From Labia minor (taxonomy: Eukaryota > Arthropoda > Insecta > Dermaptera > Spongiphoridae): DNA of 64,000 bases. A program made the position numbers and the translations under genes. Positions 1 through 9,427 of the stretch are shown here, piece after piece; within the stretch, counting starts at the first letter, position 1; the number at the start of each line of letters is the position of its first letter. The notes beneath the pieces were generated by a model. That model searched no databases, was not told the origin of the DNA, and worked only from the letters and a program-made list of their open reading frames with translations. The stretch is from positions 59,185,461 through 59,249,460 of the forward strand of contig OY720348.1 in NCBI GenBank assembly GCA_963082975.1, given 5' to 3'.

Positions 1-10
1 TTGAAAAAAT

Positions 11-300
11 AAGTTGACATTTGGCCAGGTCCGAACCAACCGACGGCTTGAAATAAATTAATTTCCAGCTACAGAAACAATTTCAAATAATTTTAATATA
101 TCTTAATGTAATAAAAAACAGATAGGCATATAACATAAATATTTTTAATTTTATTTTATTTATAATATATATTCAAGACCAGGCTGGATGACGTCATATA
201 ATTTTAAATTAAGAAAAAACTAATAAATATGATTTTTCTCGAGGATAAAACCAATACAAAGTGCATGATTCGTGGTGATATATAAAAAAATCTCCTTATA
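11..300 (+). repeat. Dispersed repeat R1, copy 1 (3' truncated)
   Basis: This matches the repeats starting at 1,439 and 9,428: the shared left end GTTGAC..TGGCCAGGTCCGAACC, then 'tttccagctacagaaac', 'accaggctggatgacgtc' and 'gatttttctcgaggataaaa' in the same order. Similarity stops near 295-300, after 'aaaaaatctcct', so the right half with the GGAC tract is missing. Around 222-240 it carries the uninterrupted sequence that is split by a transposon in copy 2, so it serves as an empty-site reference. It is noncoding. Confidence 0.8.
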
Positions 301-1438
301 GCCAAGTGAAAGCAGAACGCTCTTCTGGCCACCTTCATCCAATACAAAGCAATCCATTCATGATTTAAACATTATAGAATAGTAAATATTCATTATTTTT
401 TAATCCAATTATACTATAAATAATGACCTTGAATGAAAAATTATACTATTTAGAATCTTTATATATTATTTTTGAATGATCATCAATTTATTCCTATTAA
501 AATTTAATAAAAGTAAATTCGTTGTCTATTTTTTAATTTTATAAAATTCTCTAAATCATAAAATATTAATTTACATCACTATACTTCTATATGGTATTGT
601 CGCGGTAAATATCACCGACACATTAATACTTGATAATGACACTAGATGGAGTAGGACAAAATATAAAGGAAAACACTATTATATTAAAATAGTTAAAAAA
701 TTTATTTAATAAAAAATTATAATTTAAAAATTGTAAATAGATGTAAAAAAATATAATTAATATAGTGATAAATAATTAGATAAAATATATAAAAAAGAAA
801 AATTGCAAATAGACAATTTATAAAGATTCAATTGCGTAGTAAAACTAACGCTCATTGTTTATATATATAGATGTAGTTATTTTTATATTCAATTGAAATT
901 TAAACTCAGCTTAAAAAAGATTCTCTAGTGTGCAATTTTTCACTATTTCCCACAAATTGTGGTGACCCTTTTTTTGATGAATTTGATTTTTTACTTATTA
1001 ACAAATTCATCCCAATTCTAATTTCACTTGCTTTGATTCAAATAATTGCAGTGGAAATTTAAATTCTAATTATTTGGAAATATTGAATAGTTTTGATATC
1101 ATCCATGCCTGTCATATCATACATTGTATATAAATGCTTCCAAATCATTTGAGTAGTAACATTATTATTAAATACATAGAATTTAGTTGAAAGTTTGTAT
1201 GTCAAAGTCTTTCATCCATTTTGTTTCAATCAGTATACTAAAACATTCAATTTATTTTTTTGTTATTATTATTATTATTTAAAATATATTTTACTATAAT
1301 CAGTAAATTAATTATATATTTTATAATAAATTAAACAAATAATAAATAAAGAAAGATATAAACATTAGAAATATAAATATAAAATAAAAATTACAATTAC
1401 TCTTCTCCTCTAATAAATAATTTATTAATAATATAAAT
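301..1438. other. AT-rich intergenic stretch, no gene seen
   Basis: No reading frame of useful length and no recognisable RNA gene. The sequence is dominated by A/T runs, with a short (TTA)n tract near 1,262-1,280. No similarity to the other repeats of the window was noticed. Confidence 0.5.
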
Positions 1439-1633
1439 AAGTTGACCTGTGGCCAGGTCCGAACCGACCGACGGTTTGAAATAAATTAATTTCCGATATT
1501 TCAAATAATTTTAATATATCTATTAATGTAATAAAAAACAGATATTTTTAATTTTATTTTATTTATAATATATATGTAAGACCAGGCTGGATGACGTCAT
1601 ATAATTTTAAATTAAGAAAAAATTAATAAATAT
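1439..1633 (+). repeat. Dispersed repeat R1, copy 2, left part
   Basis: Starts AAGTTGACCTGTGGCCAGG and follows copies 1 and 3 in order down to 'ctaataaatat', where the 1,634-3,001 transposon interrupts it. It resumes at 3,006. The last four bases (ATAT, 1,630-1,633) are repeated at 3,002-3,005 on the other side of the insertion. Confidence 0.85.
1630..1633 (+). other. Target-site duplication ATAT (left)
   Basis: Four bases directly left of the TIR, repeated at 3,002-3,005. The unoccupied R1 copies read AAATATGATTT across this point. The duplication is palindromic with its surroundings, so a 2-bp TA reading is equally consistent. Confidence 0.6.
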
Positions 1634-2061
1634 GAAGACCTTAGAGCGAAACAGTGGTAAGCCACAAAATCAAAAAGTTGAGATAATGCAGTTTAAAGTT
1701 TAAAAAAAAGATATAAAACATTGGGTTTACTGCATATATTTCAAATTTGCTCAATATGTAATATCAGTAAAGGGAAAAAGTCAGCAACTATTATTTCTTT
1801 AAATAAAACATTTTTTCTACAAAAATTAGAATTTATTTTGAAAAAAATGTGGCTTACCATGTTTTTGCTAAAACTAAACTAAACGGATGATAAAAATAAC
1901 TAAGATAATATAATACATCTATAACACATCTAAAATTTCAACATCTTTATCTACTATATTTTTTTTCACAAAAAAAAAAATAGAATTTACATAAAATGTA
2001 GCTTCACGTGTTTTTGCTTTATCTAAATTAAAACAAAATAAAGAAAAGAATGCAATACTTA

Positions 2062-2578
2062 TTAATCATCTAAAATTTCAACCTCATCATCTACATCATC
2101 AACAGTTACATTTAATTGAGTGTAAAATGATTGATAGGCTGGAGGTATATAAGGCAATAATGTTTGTACATTTTTAATTTTCTTTTCTGCTATTTTTAAT
2201 GGCTCGTTGTATTTAAGATTAATATCTGCCAAGGTTATCATTACAGGTCTACCTTGTTTTAAGACATAAATTTTCCTGTATTCTCCATTAACTGTGTTTT
2301 TAACAAAAAATGATCCAATATTCTCTGATTTAAAGCAAAAGCTATACGTTCCTGAAAATTCCAAGTTTGTCTTATCAGAAAAGCGTGCTTTTTTGTTTAT
2401 ATTCGCCAACAGAGGCTCATAAGAATAAGTCTTTTTGACTCATTTTTGTTACTATAAATGGGTTTTTTCGGTTTGATTTTTGAATGACATCTAGCCAACC
2501 TTCTGCTGAATATATTTGCTCGTTGTTGGGCAATAACATCTTAAGCCACATGGCATACAATACTTTTGCATAAATTAT
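2062..2578 (-). pseudogene. Transposase-like C-terminal fragment, frameshifted
   Basis: Two overlapping open frames read like one protein. The first runs from 2,578 to a TGA at 2,419-2,417 and contains AMWLKMLLPNNEQIYSAEGW followed by a basic segment and 'NPFIVTKMSQKD'. The second, shifted frame is open from about 2,439 to 2,062 (115 residues in its main part). It contains 'YEPLLANINKKARFS', a central 'VLKQGRPVMI', then LLPYIPPAYQSFYTQL and an acidic tail VDDVDDEVEILDD before the stop. The second frame has no ATG upstream of 'NINKKARF' (only TTG), so it is not an independent gene. It lies inside the 1,634-3,001 TIR element, which makes a transposon protein the natural reading. I do not recognise the family, and the catalytic core appears to be missing between this and the N-terminal fragment at 2,579-2,809. 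Confidence 0.6.
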
Positions 2579-2809
2579 TTACAAAATATTTTTACATAAA
2601 AACGTGGTAAGCCAAAAAAATAAAAAACTATAACCTATCTCAGAAGAATCTGTCGACATATTATCGTTATTTGGTACAAAGTCTTTGTCGACACAACTGT
2701 CATCACTCTCCTCAAAAAACTCAGGACTAGAACGGTTATTTTCACGAATAATTGCTCTTGAACGAAGACATAAACCAGAAGTCGACGCCATATTGATGTG
2801 GCTTACCAT
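2579..2809 (-). pseudogene. Transposase-like N-terminal fragment, acidic
   Basis: The frame starts at ATG 2,809-2,807 (MVSHINMASTSG; a GTG further upstream is not a credible eukaryotic start), and a second ATG lies six codons on. The fragment is serine/acid rich, with 'SSPEFFEESDDSCVDKDFVP', a composition typical of N-termini of several DNA-transposon proteins. From about 2,640 downwards the frame turns into low-complexity sequence ('YSFLFFWLTTFLC'). A GT at the end of 'TCTGAGATAG|GTTATAG' could be an old splice donor, or the coding part may simply end at an internal deletion. The motif GTGGTAAGCC sits at this junction (2,604). No function can be assigned beyond being part of the surrounding element. 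Confidence 0.45.
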
Positions 2810-3001
2810 GCTCTTCACGTAAGAAAATGAAGTAATTTTGCCAACACCAACAACATGATTTAGCGATAGCAGCGGTATTTATTACGAAAACAGTCAAAAT
2901 AACTTTTTTAGTGGTTTAATATTGTTCCCGCCATATGATAAATGCAATAAAACAATTTTCGGCAAAAGTGTGGCTTACCACTGTTTCGCTCTAAGGTCTT
3001 C

Positions 3002-3005
3002 ATAT
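3002..3005 (+). other. Target-site duplication ATAT (right)
   Basis: Matches 1,630-1,633. R1 sequence resumes immediately as GATTTTTCTCGAGG. Confidence 0.6.
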
Positions 3006-3395
3006 GATTTTTCTCGAGGATAAAACCAATACAAAGTGGTGATATATAAAAAAATCTCCTCATGTGAAATTTGGTATGTAAATAACCCTTCCCTTCCTAT
3101 CGTCAATAACTAATAATCGATCGCTAATACTACCACTTCCGGTTTCCGGATTTGCACCAAAAGTTGATCAATTCATCCCACTGATGCATTAAGTAAATAT
3201 ACCAAATTTCATCAAAATCCGTTGAGCCGTTCAGGCTGTACACATCTTTACGGACGGACGGACAGACATCATGCTAAAAATACTTTTTTCTGTTAAGAAA
3301 ATGCATGATTCGTGGAGATATGTAAAAATCTCCACATGTGAAATTTGGTGTGAAAACAATACCTCTCTTACTATCGTCGGTCGGTAAAAAACGTT
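3006..3395 (+). repeat. Dispersed repeat R1, copy 2, right part
   Basis: Continues R1 after the transposon with 'gatttttctcgaggataaaa', then 'cacttccggtttccgg' and 'accaaatttcatcaaaatcc', 'gccgttcaggctgtac', a short GGAC tract (3,252-3,266) and 'ttctgttaagaaaatgcatg'. It ends near 'tcggtcggtaaaaaa'. The segment contains two diverged direct copies of an ~85-bp block beginning near 'ggtgatat' and '(t)ggagatatg', each followed by 'tctcc..catgtgaaatttgg'. This right half is the part that resembles repeat tails common in insect genomes. Confidence 0.8.
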
Positions 3396-3436
3396 TAAAA
3401 ATTGAACTAGGTAAATTTTTACCTTATACCCTACAT

Positions 3437-3667
3437 CAGGGGTCGGTTTCCAACACCTTTCTGAAATAATACAACAGGGGTGGGCACACTTGGTGATACC
3501 TAGAGCCATATTGAAAAATCGAAAATGTTTAAGAGCCTGATCGCAAAAACATTTTACTTTTTTTTTTAGAGCCATATTGAAAAATATCTAAAATGTCGTA
3601 ATTTAGTAATTTTAATTTTAATAATTTAAGAAAATGGCTTTGCGGGCAACCAGATTACTGACGCCTG
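3437..3667 (+). mobile_element. hAT-type MITE, 231 bp
   Basis: The left end CAGGGGTCGG and the right end (reverse complement CAGGCGTCAG) form a short imperfect inverted repeat. They are flanked by a perfect 8-bp duplication CCCTACAT at 3,429-3,436 and 3,668-3,675. An 8-bp duplication and CAGGG-type ends are hallmarks of the hAT superfamily. There is no coding capacity. Inside, 'caggggtgggcacac' (from 3,473) resembles another hAT end, and 'agagccatattgaaaaat' occurs twice, so the element is probably a rearranged derivative. Confidence 0.8.
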
Positions 3668-3675
3668 CCCTACAT

Positions 3676-5368
3676 CATATGAAAAATTATCTATACACCT
3701 ATACCAATGAAATGAGTGAACTATTGTATACAATGCAATCACAATATGGGAGAAGAAAAACATTTTAAAAATAAGATGAAAATAATTCATTTGCATTGTA
3801 TTATTTGGAAATCATCTTAATTCACTTGAAATAATCCAAAAACAATATTTATAATATTTCGAGGGGTCCTTTACGGGTGTTTTTCTTAAATAAAGAAAAT
3901 AAATCCAAAGTTGATTTAAACAGGAAAACATATTTTGCCAAAGGTGCTGGCGTGATGAACGAGGCGTGGCGCCCCTTTATTTATGGTTGATGCTTATTTG
4001 GGTATATTCGCAAACCAGGCTTGATAATTTAGACATTTCTTCATATATGTATGTAATTTGTAATTCAAATGGCCTTCATTATTTTTCTTTCTTTTTTTTT
4101 TGTATTTTATTTTCGTTATATCATCTTTCGTATCTTTATTAACATTTATGGACACTTTATATATATATAGCAAAGAATGTGTTATTCCCTTAGCAAATGA
4201 CAAATCTTGATTATGTGGGATTGCACTTCAACTTTTTTGAAAATAAATATTTTATAGTTAATATTTTTGTTTCTGAAAAGAGATGATTAACAGTGATAAT
4301 ATTATTATTATAATTTTATTTGGAAATCCTTTACCATCAGTGGAATACTTACTCACTTTGATATGGATACCGTACGCCATATTGAAACCGGTTCATCATT
4401 CATTGTAAAAACGATTCGGATCTTACGGCTTCCACTAAAGATCAGCGAATATGACATGAAAACCAGCAATGAACTCCAGAAACCATCTTCACCAAGTATC
4501 ACCCTCACCTCTCAACACACAACAACTCATAACATTATATATACATGAAGGAATATAAAAACGGATACGAATTATGGGATGGGTGTTGGAATCTGGTTAC
4601 TGAAATATACACATTTTTATCTTATCTTATTATGCTAGCTAAAATTGTATGTATATATGTATATATATGTGTATATATATATACATATATACATATATAT
4701 GTAAATGGGTTCTCAGAAATCTCTCTAACGATTTTTTTGAAATTCACACCAGAGATAGTATATATAAAGAAAAATTGAGTTTTATTGATCACATCTCTGG
4801 AAAAAATCATCTTCATTAGTTTTTTCTTAATTTAAATGTATATATGTGTATAATTAATATGTATATAATTTTATTACTTTTCTGTTTAGAAAAACAAAAA
4901 TTAATGTAAATATTTCACTTACAAATATATATACTTATATATTACATTAGCCATGACTTTTTTTAAATGTCCCATCACCCTTCTATATATATAACTTGGC
5001 CGGCGCACTGCAGTGCACATATATATATTAAATTAATCGTTTATTCTCCATGAATGCTACATATAATCCTATTTTTGAATACTCTAAATCAATTTAGAAA
5101 TCATTGGAAAATGAATTAGATGGCGTAGGTTCAAGATAAGTATGGTTGTAGAAATGTGGATGCTGCTACTAAAAACATCCGAGTGAAGTAATGAAATTGA
5201 GATTGACAAATATTATTAGAAACTCCATTAAAAATGAAATGATTAATTTTTAAAGTCGATTATGTTTATAAAATCGGGTCGTAATGGCTTTCTCTTATCT
5301 GTTAATGTAATGGCGTTTATACTGGATGGATGATGATGCATCGTTGTAATGTAATTTAATTTGTCAAG
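3676..5368. other. Intergenic, AT-rich, no gene seen
   Basis: Short open frames here lack any codon signature or recognisable protein motif, and several consist of microsatellite translation. A locally GC-richer patch at about 3,940-3,980 ('ggtgctggcgtgatg', 'gaggcgtggcgcccc') has no identifiable function. Confidence 0.45.
4647..4703. repeat. TATA/TATG-type microsatellite
   Basis: Interrupted (TA)n and (TATG)n run that is nearly self-complementary. It generates spurious open frames of Tyr/Ile/Val on both strands. Confidence 0.8.
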
Positions 5369-5647
5369 ATGCATTCTACGGGGGGCGAATGGTTACCAGT
5401 GAAACAAATCGTTTCTTCTTTAAGAGAAAATTCGTGTTATATTTCGAAAAGGCTTGCAGCGGGAAAGTTTTTTTTCGTCATATTCAATTGTGGGGAGAGC
5501 CTTAATGGACTGGTATGGCCCGAGGCCCCGAAAGAAAATTCCGGAAAAACCTTTTTTCGAAACTATTTTCAAGGAGCTAATATGAATTTCTCACCATTCC
5601 CCTGTCCAGACCAGACACTGGTGAGAATGGAAAGACATTTTTCATGA
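5369..5647 (+). other. Unrecognised 92-codon open frame in a GC-richer island
   Basis: An ATG-initiated frame of 92 codons sits in sequence clearly less AT-rich than its surroundings, including 'tggtatggcccgaggcccc'. The translation begins MHSTGGEWLPVKQIVSSL and has no motif, signal peptide or membrane segment that I recognise. There is no visible promoter or splice context. It could be a worn exon, part of an old transposon, or chance. I would not call it a gene without transcript evidence. Confidence 0.2.
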
Positions 5648-6040
5648 ATTATTGTTGGACTTAAGAAAAGTATTCTTAACAACCGGTTGAATTCCCATTA
5701 AAATCTCAAAACCACCAAAGGCTACCAGCCATCCTATATTCAACCCCTGTTCAAACCATCTATCCTTTTTCTAACTGTAATTGTATTACAATGTCATTTT
5801 TAGAGTAATTTACTTAAAAATTAATCGTTATTTATGAATATAATTTCCATAGATAATTAATTACTTTCAACAATTCATATTCACTGAGCAACACTCCATA
5901 TTTATGAATAATTTGAACAATTTATAGTATAGTATAGTATAGTAAAGTATATAAAGGAATACTAACGTATTACTACAATATTTAGTCAGCATAAAGTGGA
6001 TCTCTATTTAAGCGTCATAATTCGAATCTCATCTGATTTG
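5648..6040. other. Intergenic, no gene seen
   Basis: AT-rich, with a (TATAG)n tract at its centre (annotated separately) and nothing else recognisable. Confidence 0.4.
5923..5950. repeat. (TATAG)n microsatellite
   Basis: About five units of TATAG, one with a substitution (TAAAG). Confidence 0.85.
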
Positions 6041-6048
6041 CTTCTGAT

Positions 6049-6311
6049 CAGTGATGTATTGATAAAATAAAAAGTAAGGGAACGCATAGTGGGAGCAAAA
6101 AAAAGTCCTATTTTCAGCAAAGAAATTTTTTCCATATAAGTTTTATTTTTTCTTTTATTCTTACTATTCAAAATATTAACAAAAAAAGAAATTCTAACAG
6201 TAGATTTAAGTGGGAATTGCCGGGACATGAAAAAGTACTGGAAAGCGTTCCGGTTCTGAAAAAAGGTAAGGGAACGTCCTTCCCCAGCGTTCCCCTCCCA
6301 TTATACCACTT
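6049..6311. mobile_element. Probable degraded hAT-type MITE, 263 bp
   Basis: The left end CAGTGATGTATTG and the right end (reverse complement AAGTGGTATAATGGG) are imperfect inverted repeats. They are followed inward on each side by 'GGGAACGC'-type sequence ('taagggaacgcatagtggg' on the left; reverse complement 'gggaggggaacgctgggg' on the right). Candidate 8-bp duplications CTTCTGAT (6,041-6,048) and CATCTGAT (6,312-6,319) match at 7 of 8 positions. There is no coding capacity, and the minus-strand frame inside it is not a credible gene. Confidence 0.5.
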
Positions 6312-6319
6312 CATCTGAT

Positions 6320-6484
6320 ATACGTTTCGTTAGCTCTTCAGTACAAAAAACAAATCCATATCCGTCAGACCATAAATTTAATATTATAAATCAATTAGAA
6401 ATTTAATATAAAAAAAAAAAATTAATTAAATATCTTCTAAATTTAAAAATGAAATTTTTAATATTAATATTTTTTTTTTCTATT
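6320..6484. other. AT-rich spacer, no gene seen
   Basis: Short AT-rich linker between the MITE and the first R2 fragment. Nothing recognised. Confidence 0.4.
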
Positions 6485-6850
6485 TAAGATGGAGTGAGGT
6501 CTTCACAGTGTCACTTTAACAAGAATTGTCAATTATGAAGCATCTCCTATATAATATATTCCAATTATAGTCTCAATTCAATCAAAGGTTTATAGAGATA
6601 ATTAATAATAACAATCATAACTTTAATTGAAAAACTTAATTATGAGAAACTAACTCTTTATTTATTATTAATTATTTTAAATATTAAAATAATTGAATAA
6701 TTAAAATTGAATATATAATAAAGTGGTAAGATGTGATTTTAGAAAACCATATTTTTTCATTTTTATATTAATTGAAATAGAATTTTTTAAAAATTATGTA
6801 GGAAAAATTGAGACATCGTTATTAGTAAAAAAATATTATTGAATATTTCT
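6485..6850 (+). repeat. R2 mosaic, core block and linker, + copy 1
   Basis: Starts with a diverged core 'gtgaggtcttcacagtgtcac' matching cores at 10,262 and 11,409 (+) and 13,240-13,309 and 13,891-13,965 (-). The core is followed by 'gaagcatctcc', 'aatcaaagg', 'ataataacaatcataac' and 'attgaaaaac', a series repeated in the same order after the 11,409 core. It leads directly into the ~300-bp subrepeats. Confidence 0.7.
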
Positions 6851-7750
6851 TTAATCAACTTTTTTTGTTAATTACAAATAATATTATATAAAAATATAAA
6901 AAATGTAAAAGTAAATAATTTAAAAATTATTATTGGAAATGTTTTATTTTTTCTATTAAAATTTAAAAATTAGGGGTTGAAATTTACCCTGAAGAAATTG
7001 GAATTTTAAAAAAATGAAAAAAACTTTGTTCAATAGAAGGACCCAGATAATATTGAACTATAGATAATCAATTTAAATAAATCATTTGTAAGAGAAATGT
7101 TAATAATTTGAAAAAGGGTGGTTTTATATGAAGGTTCTTTAATTAATGTTTTTTTATCAATTAGAAATAATATTATATAAAAATACAAATATTTTTAAAT
7201 AAATAAAAAGAAAAAAAATTTAAAAAATATTTTTGGGAATGTTTTATTTTTTCAATTGAAAGTTAAAAATTACGGGTTCAAATTTACCCTGAAGGAATTG
7301 GAATATTAAAAAAAATGAAAAAACCATTATTCAATATAATGACCTAGATAAGAGTAAACTATAGATAATCAAATGAATTAAAACATTTCTAAAAGAAATT
7401 TTAATAATTTGAAAAAAGGGTGGTTTTTTATAAAGGTTCTTTAATTAATGTTTTTTTGTCAATTAGAAATAATAAATAATAATATAAATAAATAATATAA
7501 ATATAATAATATAATATAATATAATATAATATAAAATATAAATAAAAATTAAATTAAATGAAAAAAAATTTAAAAAATATTATTGGGAATGTTTTATTTT
7601 TTCATTTGAAAGTCAAACATTAAGGGTTGAAATTTACCTTGAAGGTTTTTTTATATTAAAAAAATGAAAAAACCATTGTTCAATAAAAGGACCTAGATAA
7701 GATTGAACTATAGATAATGAAATTAATTAAATCATTTCTAAAAGAAATTT
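6847..7750 (+). repeat. Three diverged ~300-bp A/B-type subrepeats (ancestral form)
   Basis: Three tandem, diverged subrepeats begin with TTCTTTAAT at 6,847, 7,135 and 7,437. Each has 'gggaatg/ggaaatgttttatttttt', 'gttgaaatttaccctgaag', 'ggaccTagataag' and 'gaactatagataat' in the order seen in the satellite A and B segments. Divergence between the copies is far higher than within the array at 15,920-64,000. The third copy has been lengthened by an (ATAAT)n expansion at about 7,466-7,545. Confidence 0.8.
7466..7545. repeat. (ATAAT)n/(ATAAAT)n expansion
   Basis: Short-period AT repeat inside the third subrepeat. The same position in the other subrepeats holds only 'ataatattatataaaa'. Confidence 0.7.
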
Positions 7751-7759
7751 GAATGAATT

Positions 7760-8230
7760 GAAAAAAAATTGTTTTTCTAAGAAAAAACATATTTAGGGGT
7801 GAGTTAGAGCAAAATGGATGAAATTTTTATTCCCCCTATTGACTACACCCCCTGCCAGAAATACCAATTAAAACAATATCCAATCATAAAAAATAGGGGT
7901 TGATTGTTATAAAATTTCATGTTTTTTTTAATAGAAATATCAATTTAAACAATATCCAATCACAAAAAATAGGGGTTGATTGTTATAAAATTTCATAAGC
8001 TTTTTTCATAGTCATTTTTTACTTTGCCCCTTGGAGTTAGGCAATTAGTCTTACGGCTGCAGGCGCGCATTTACCACCCACTTTCCCCACCAGCTTTTCA
8101 TAATTATCATTATAATATCTATATTATTCATCCAATTTCAAGCAAATTTTATTTCTAACCATTAAATATCATTTTTTTAATTTATTTTACTATTTCAACT
8201 TAATTTACTCATATATATATATATATTATA
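7760..8230 (+). repeat. Diverged C segment of the satellite family
   Basis: Matches the C part of the 981-bp unit: 'taggggtgagttagagcaaa', 'ccccctattga', 'acaccccctgccagaaatac', 'aataggggttgattgttat', then 'acggctgcaggcgcgcattt' and 'ccacccactttcccc', ending in 'catccaatttcaa'. A ~60-bp duplication of 'caatatccaatca..ggggttgattg' (about 7,870-7,995) is private to this copy. It is noncoding. Confidence 0.85.
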
Positions 8231-8387
8231 AATTACAATTAATTATTAATCTTATATTAATCTTATTGACACCTTTTATCTGTTTCTTTGTTGTCTCAGC
8301 ATCTTATGAGTCTTTTCTTACTAGCATCTTTTCTTATCAATTAATTTAGTATATATTAATAATAAAAACGTATATCTGATTTTTAAT

Positions 8388-8420
<33 letters not shown>

Positions 8421-9427
8421 TCTCTAACTCAAAATCATTATTTCTAAATTATGTGCTTATTTTATATATAAAAGTTAATATATATTATCCAACTATTATT
8501 TTAAATCTTTTTTCTTTCTTATTTAAAGCATGAATATATAGGATTGGATAGAAATGAACAATTAATATCTCCCATGGACTTTTGTATTAATCATACAATC
8601 ATTCTAAATTTTCTAATCGATTTTTTAGATATATAATAATTAATAATAAAAATGAAAATCTCATCTCTCATTTTTATTATTATATTTAGAATAATAAGAA
8701 TTGTACTTTTTTATTCCTATCTATCTCTCTGTCTGTAACTTTTATTTATTATATCTATTCTTATGTTATTTTTATTTATTTTATGATTCGATAGAAATAT
8801 AACCAAGTATGATTGAAAATTGGAAAAGGAGAAGATAATAGGAATAAAATGAAAGGATAGGAAATTGAACTTCAAATTAAAACATCATTATTATTTACAT
8901 TTTTTTTATTAGTAGTATTTCAAAAATTACAGAAAAAAGTACAGATGATAATTATTAATAAATAAATACATTAAAATTGATTAATATTTCTTGAATGATC
9001 TCAACTTCCAATTCTTACTTCCTTCTTCTTTCTTATTGATGTGTGGCTTTTTCTTTCTGAAAAATCAAAAAATAAAATTTCACCAATTTTGGTTAATTAT
9101 ATTAAATATATAATTTATTAGAAATTATATAGTAAAATATGATAATTATGATAATAACATATTAAATTATATCATCGAAATGATATATAAATAATTATGA
9201 AATAGATTAATGGAAAAAATTGATGAAATTTAATATTTTAATAGTAAATTTCAAAAATATTGGATATTAAAACTCACTTTGGTAGAGAATTGAAAAATAT
9301 TTTAGAATTTTCAAAATTCATAATGTACCGTGTAAATTATTTTTGTAACTATCCAATTATTAGATTTTTATAAAAAAACAATCTAATTGATAAAAAACAA
9401 AGATTAGAAATAATATAACAATATAAT
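8231..9427 (+). repeat. R2 mosaic, distal blocks (+ orientation)
   Basis: Continues beyond the C segment with 'ttgtctcagcatctta' (compare 12,130-12,145), 'aaaatctcatctctcattt' (8,652; inverted at 14,885-14,912) and a block at 8,918-9,115. That block reads, on the other strand, 'tttcagaaagaaaa', 'aaagaagaagg' and 'ttcaag', and it recurs inverted at 12,845-13,080 and 14,440-14,640. No gene seen. Confidence 0.55.
8389..8425. repeat. (TC)n(AC)n microsatellite
   Basis: About 11 TC units followed by five AC units. Confidence 0.9.

Larger units (their letters stand above)
1634..3001 (-). mobile_element. DNA transposon with 33-bp perfect TIRs, defective
   Basis: The ends are exact inverted repeats: GAAGACCTTAGAGCGAAACA and 13 further bases at 1,634-1,666 match the reverse complement of 2,969-3,001. 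The element interrupts repeat R1, and R1 copies 1 and 3 show the empty site (AAATATGATTTTTC). This makes the insertion unambiguous and gives a 4-bp ATAT duplication, equally readable as TA with ends extended by one base. Inside, on the minus strand, are an N-terminal acidic fragment (2,579-2,809) and a frameshifted C-terminal fragment (2,062-2,578). A 12-bp motif GTGGTAAGCCAC from the TIR recurs internally at 1,849, 2,604 and 2,798. The short length and broken frame point to a non-autonomous deletion derivative. The superfamily is not settled: a 4-bp duplication with GA-rich ends would suit a Sola-like element, but this is only a guess. Confidence 0.85.

Noticed and set aside
11-60. tRNA-derived SINE start (B-box-like GGTCCGAACC)
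   Set aside because: One core position of the B box differs, and there is no room for an A box upstream before the repeat begins. No tRNA fold was found.
3231-3575. Minus-strand 114-codon open frame
   Set aside because: It runs across the end of repeat R1, spacer and the hAT MITE, so it is a chance frame through unrelated repeats.
4363-4816. Several 60-77-codon open frames on both strands
   Set aside because: Largely translations of the TA/TG microsatellite or AT-rich spacer, with no motif, and opposite strands overlap.
6004-6228. Minus-strand 74-codon open frame
   Set aside because: Lies in and across the boundary of the degraded MITE; low-complexity Lys/Asn/Phe composition.
6485-9427. 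Helitron
   Set aside because: Tandem internal subrepeats are suggestive, but I could not find a TC start and CTRR end with a hairpin at consistent positions among copies.
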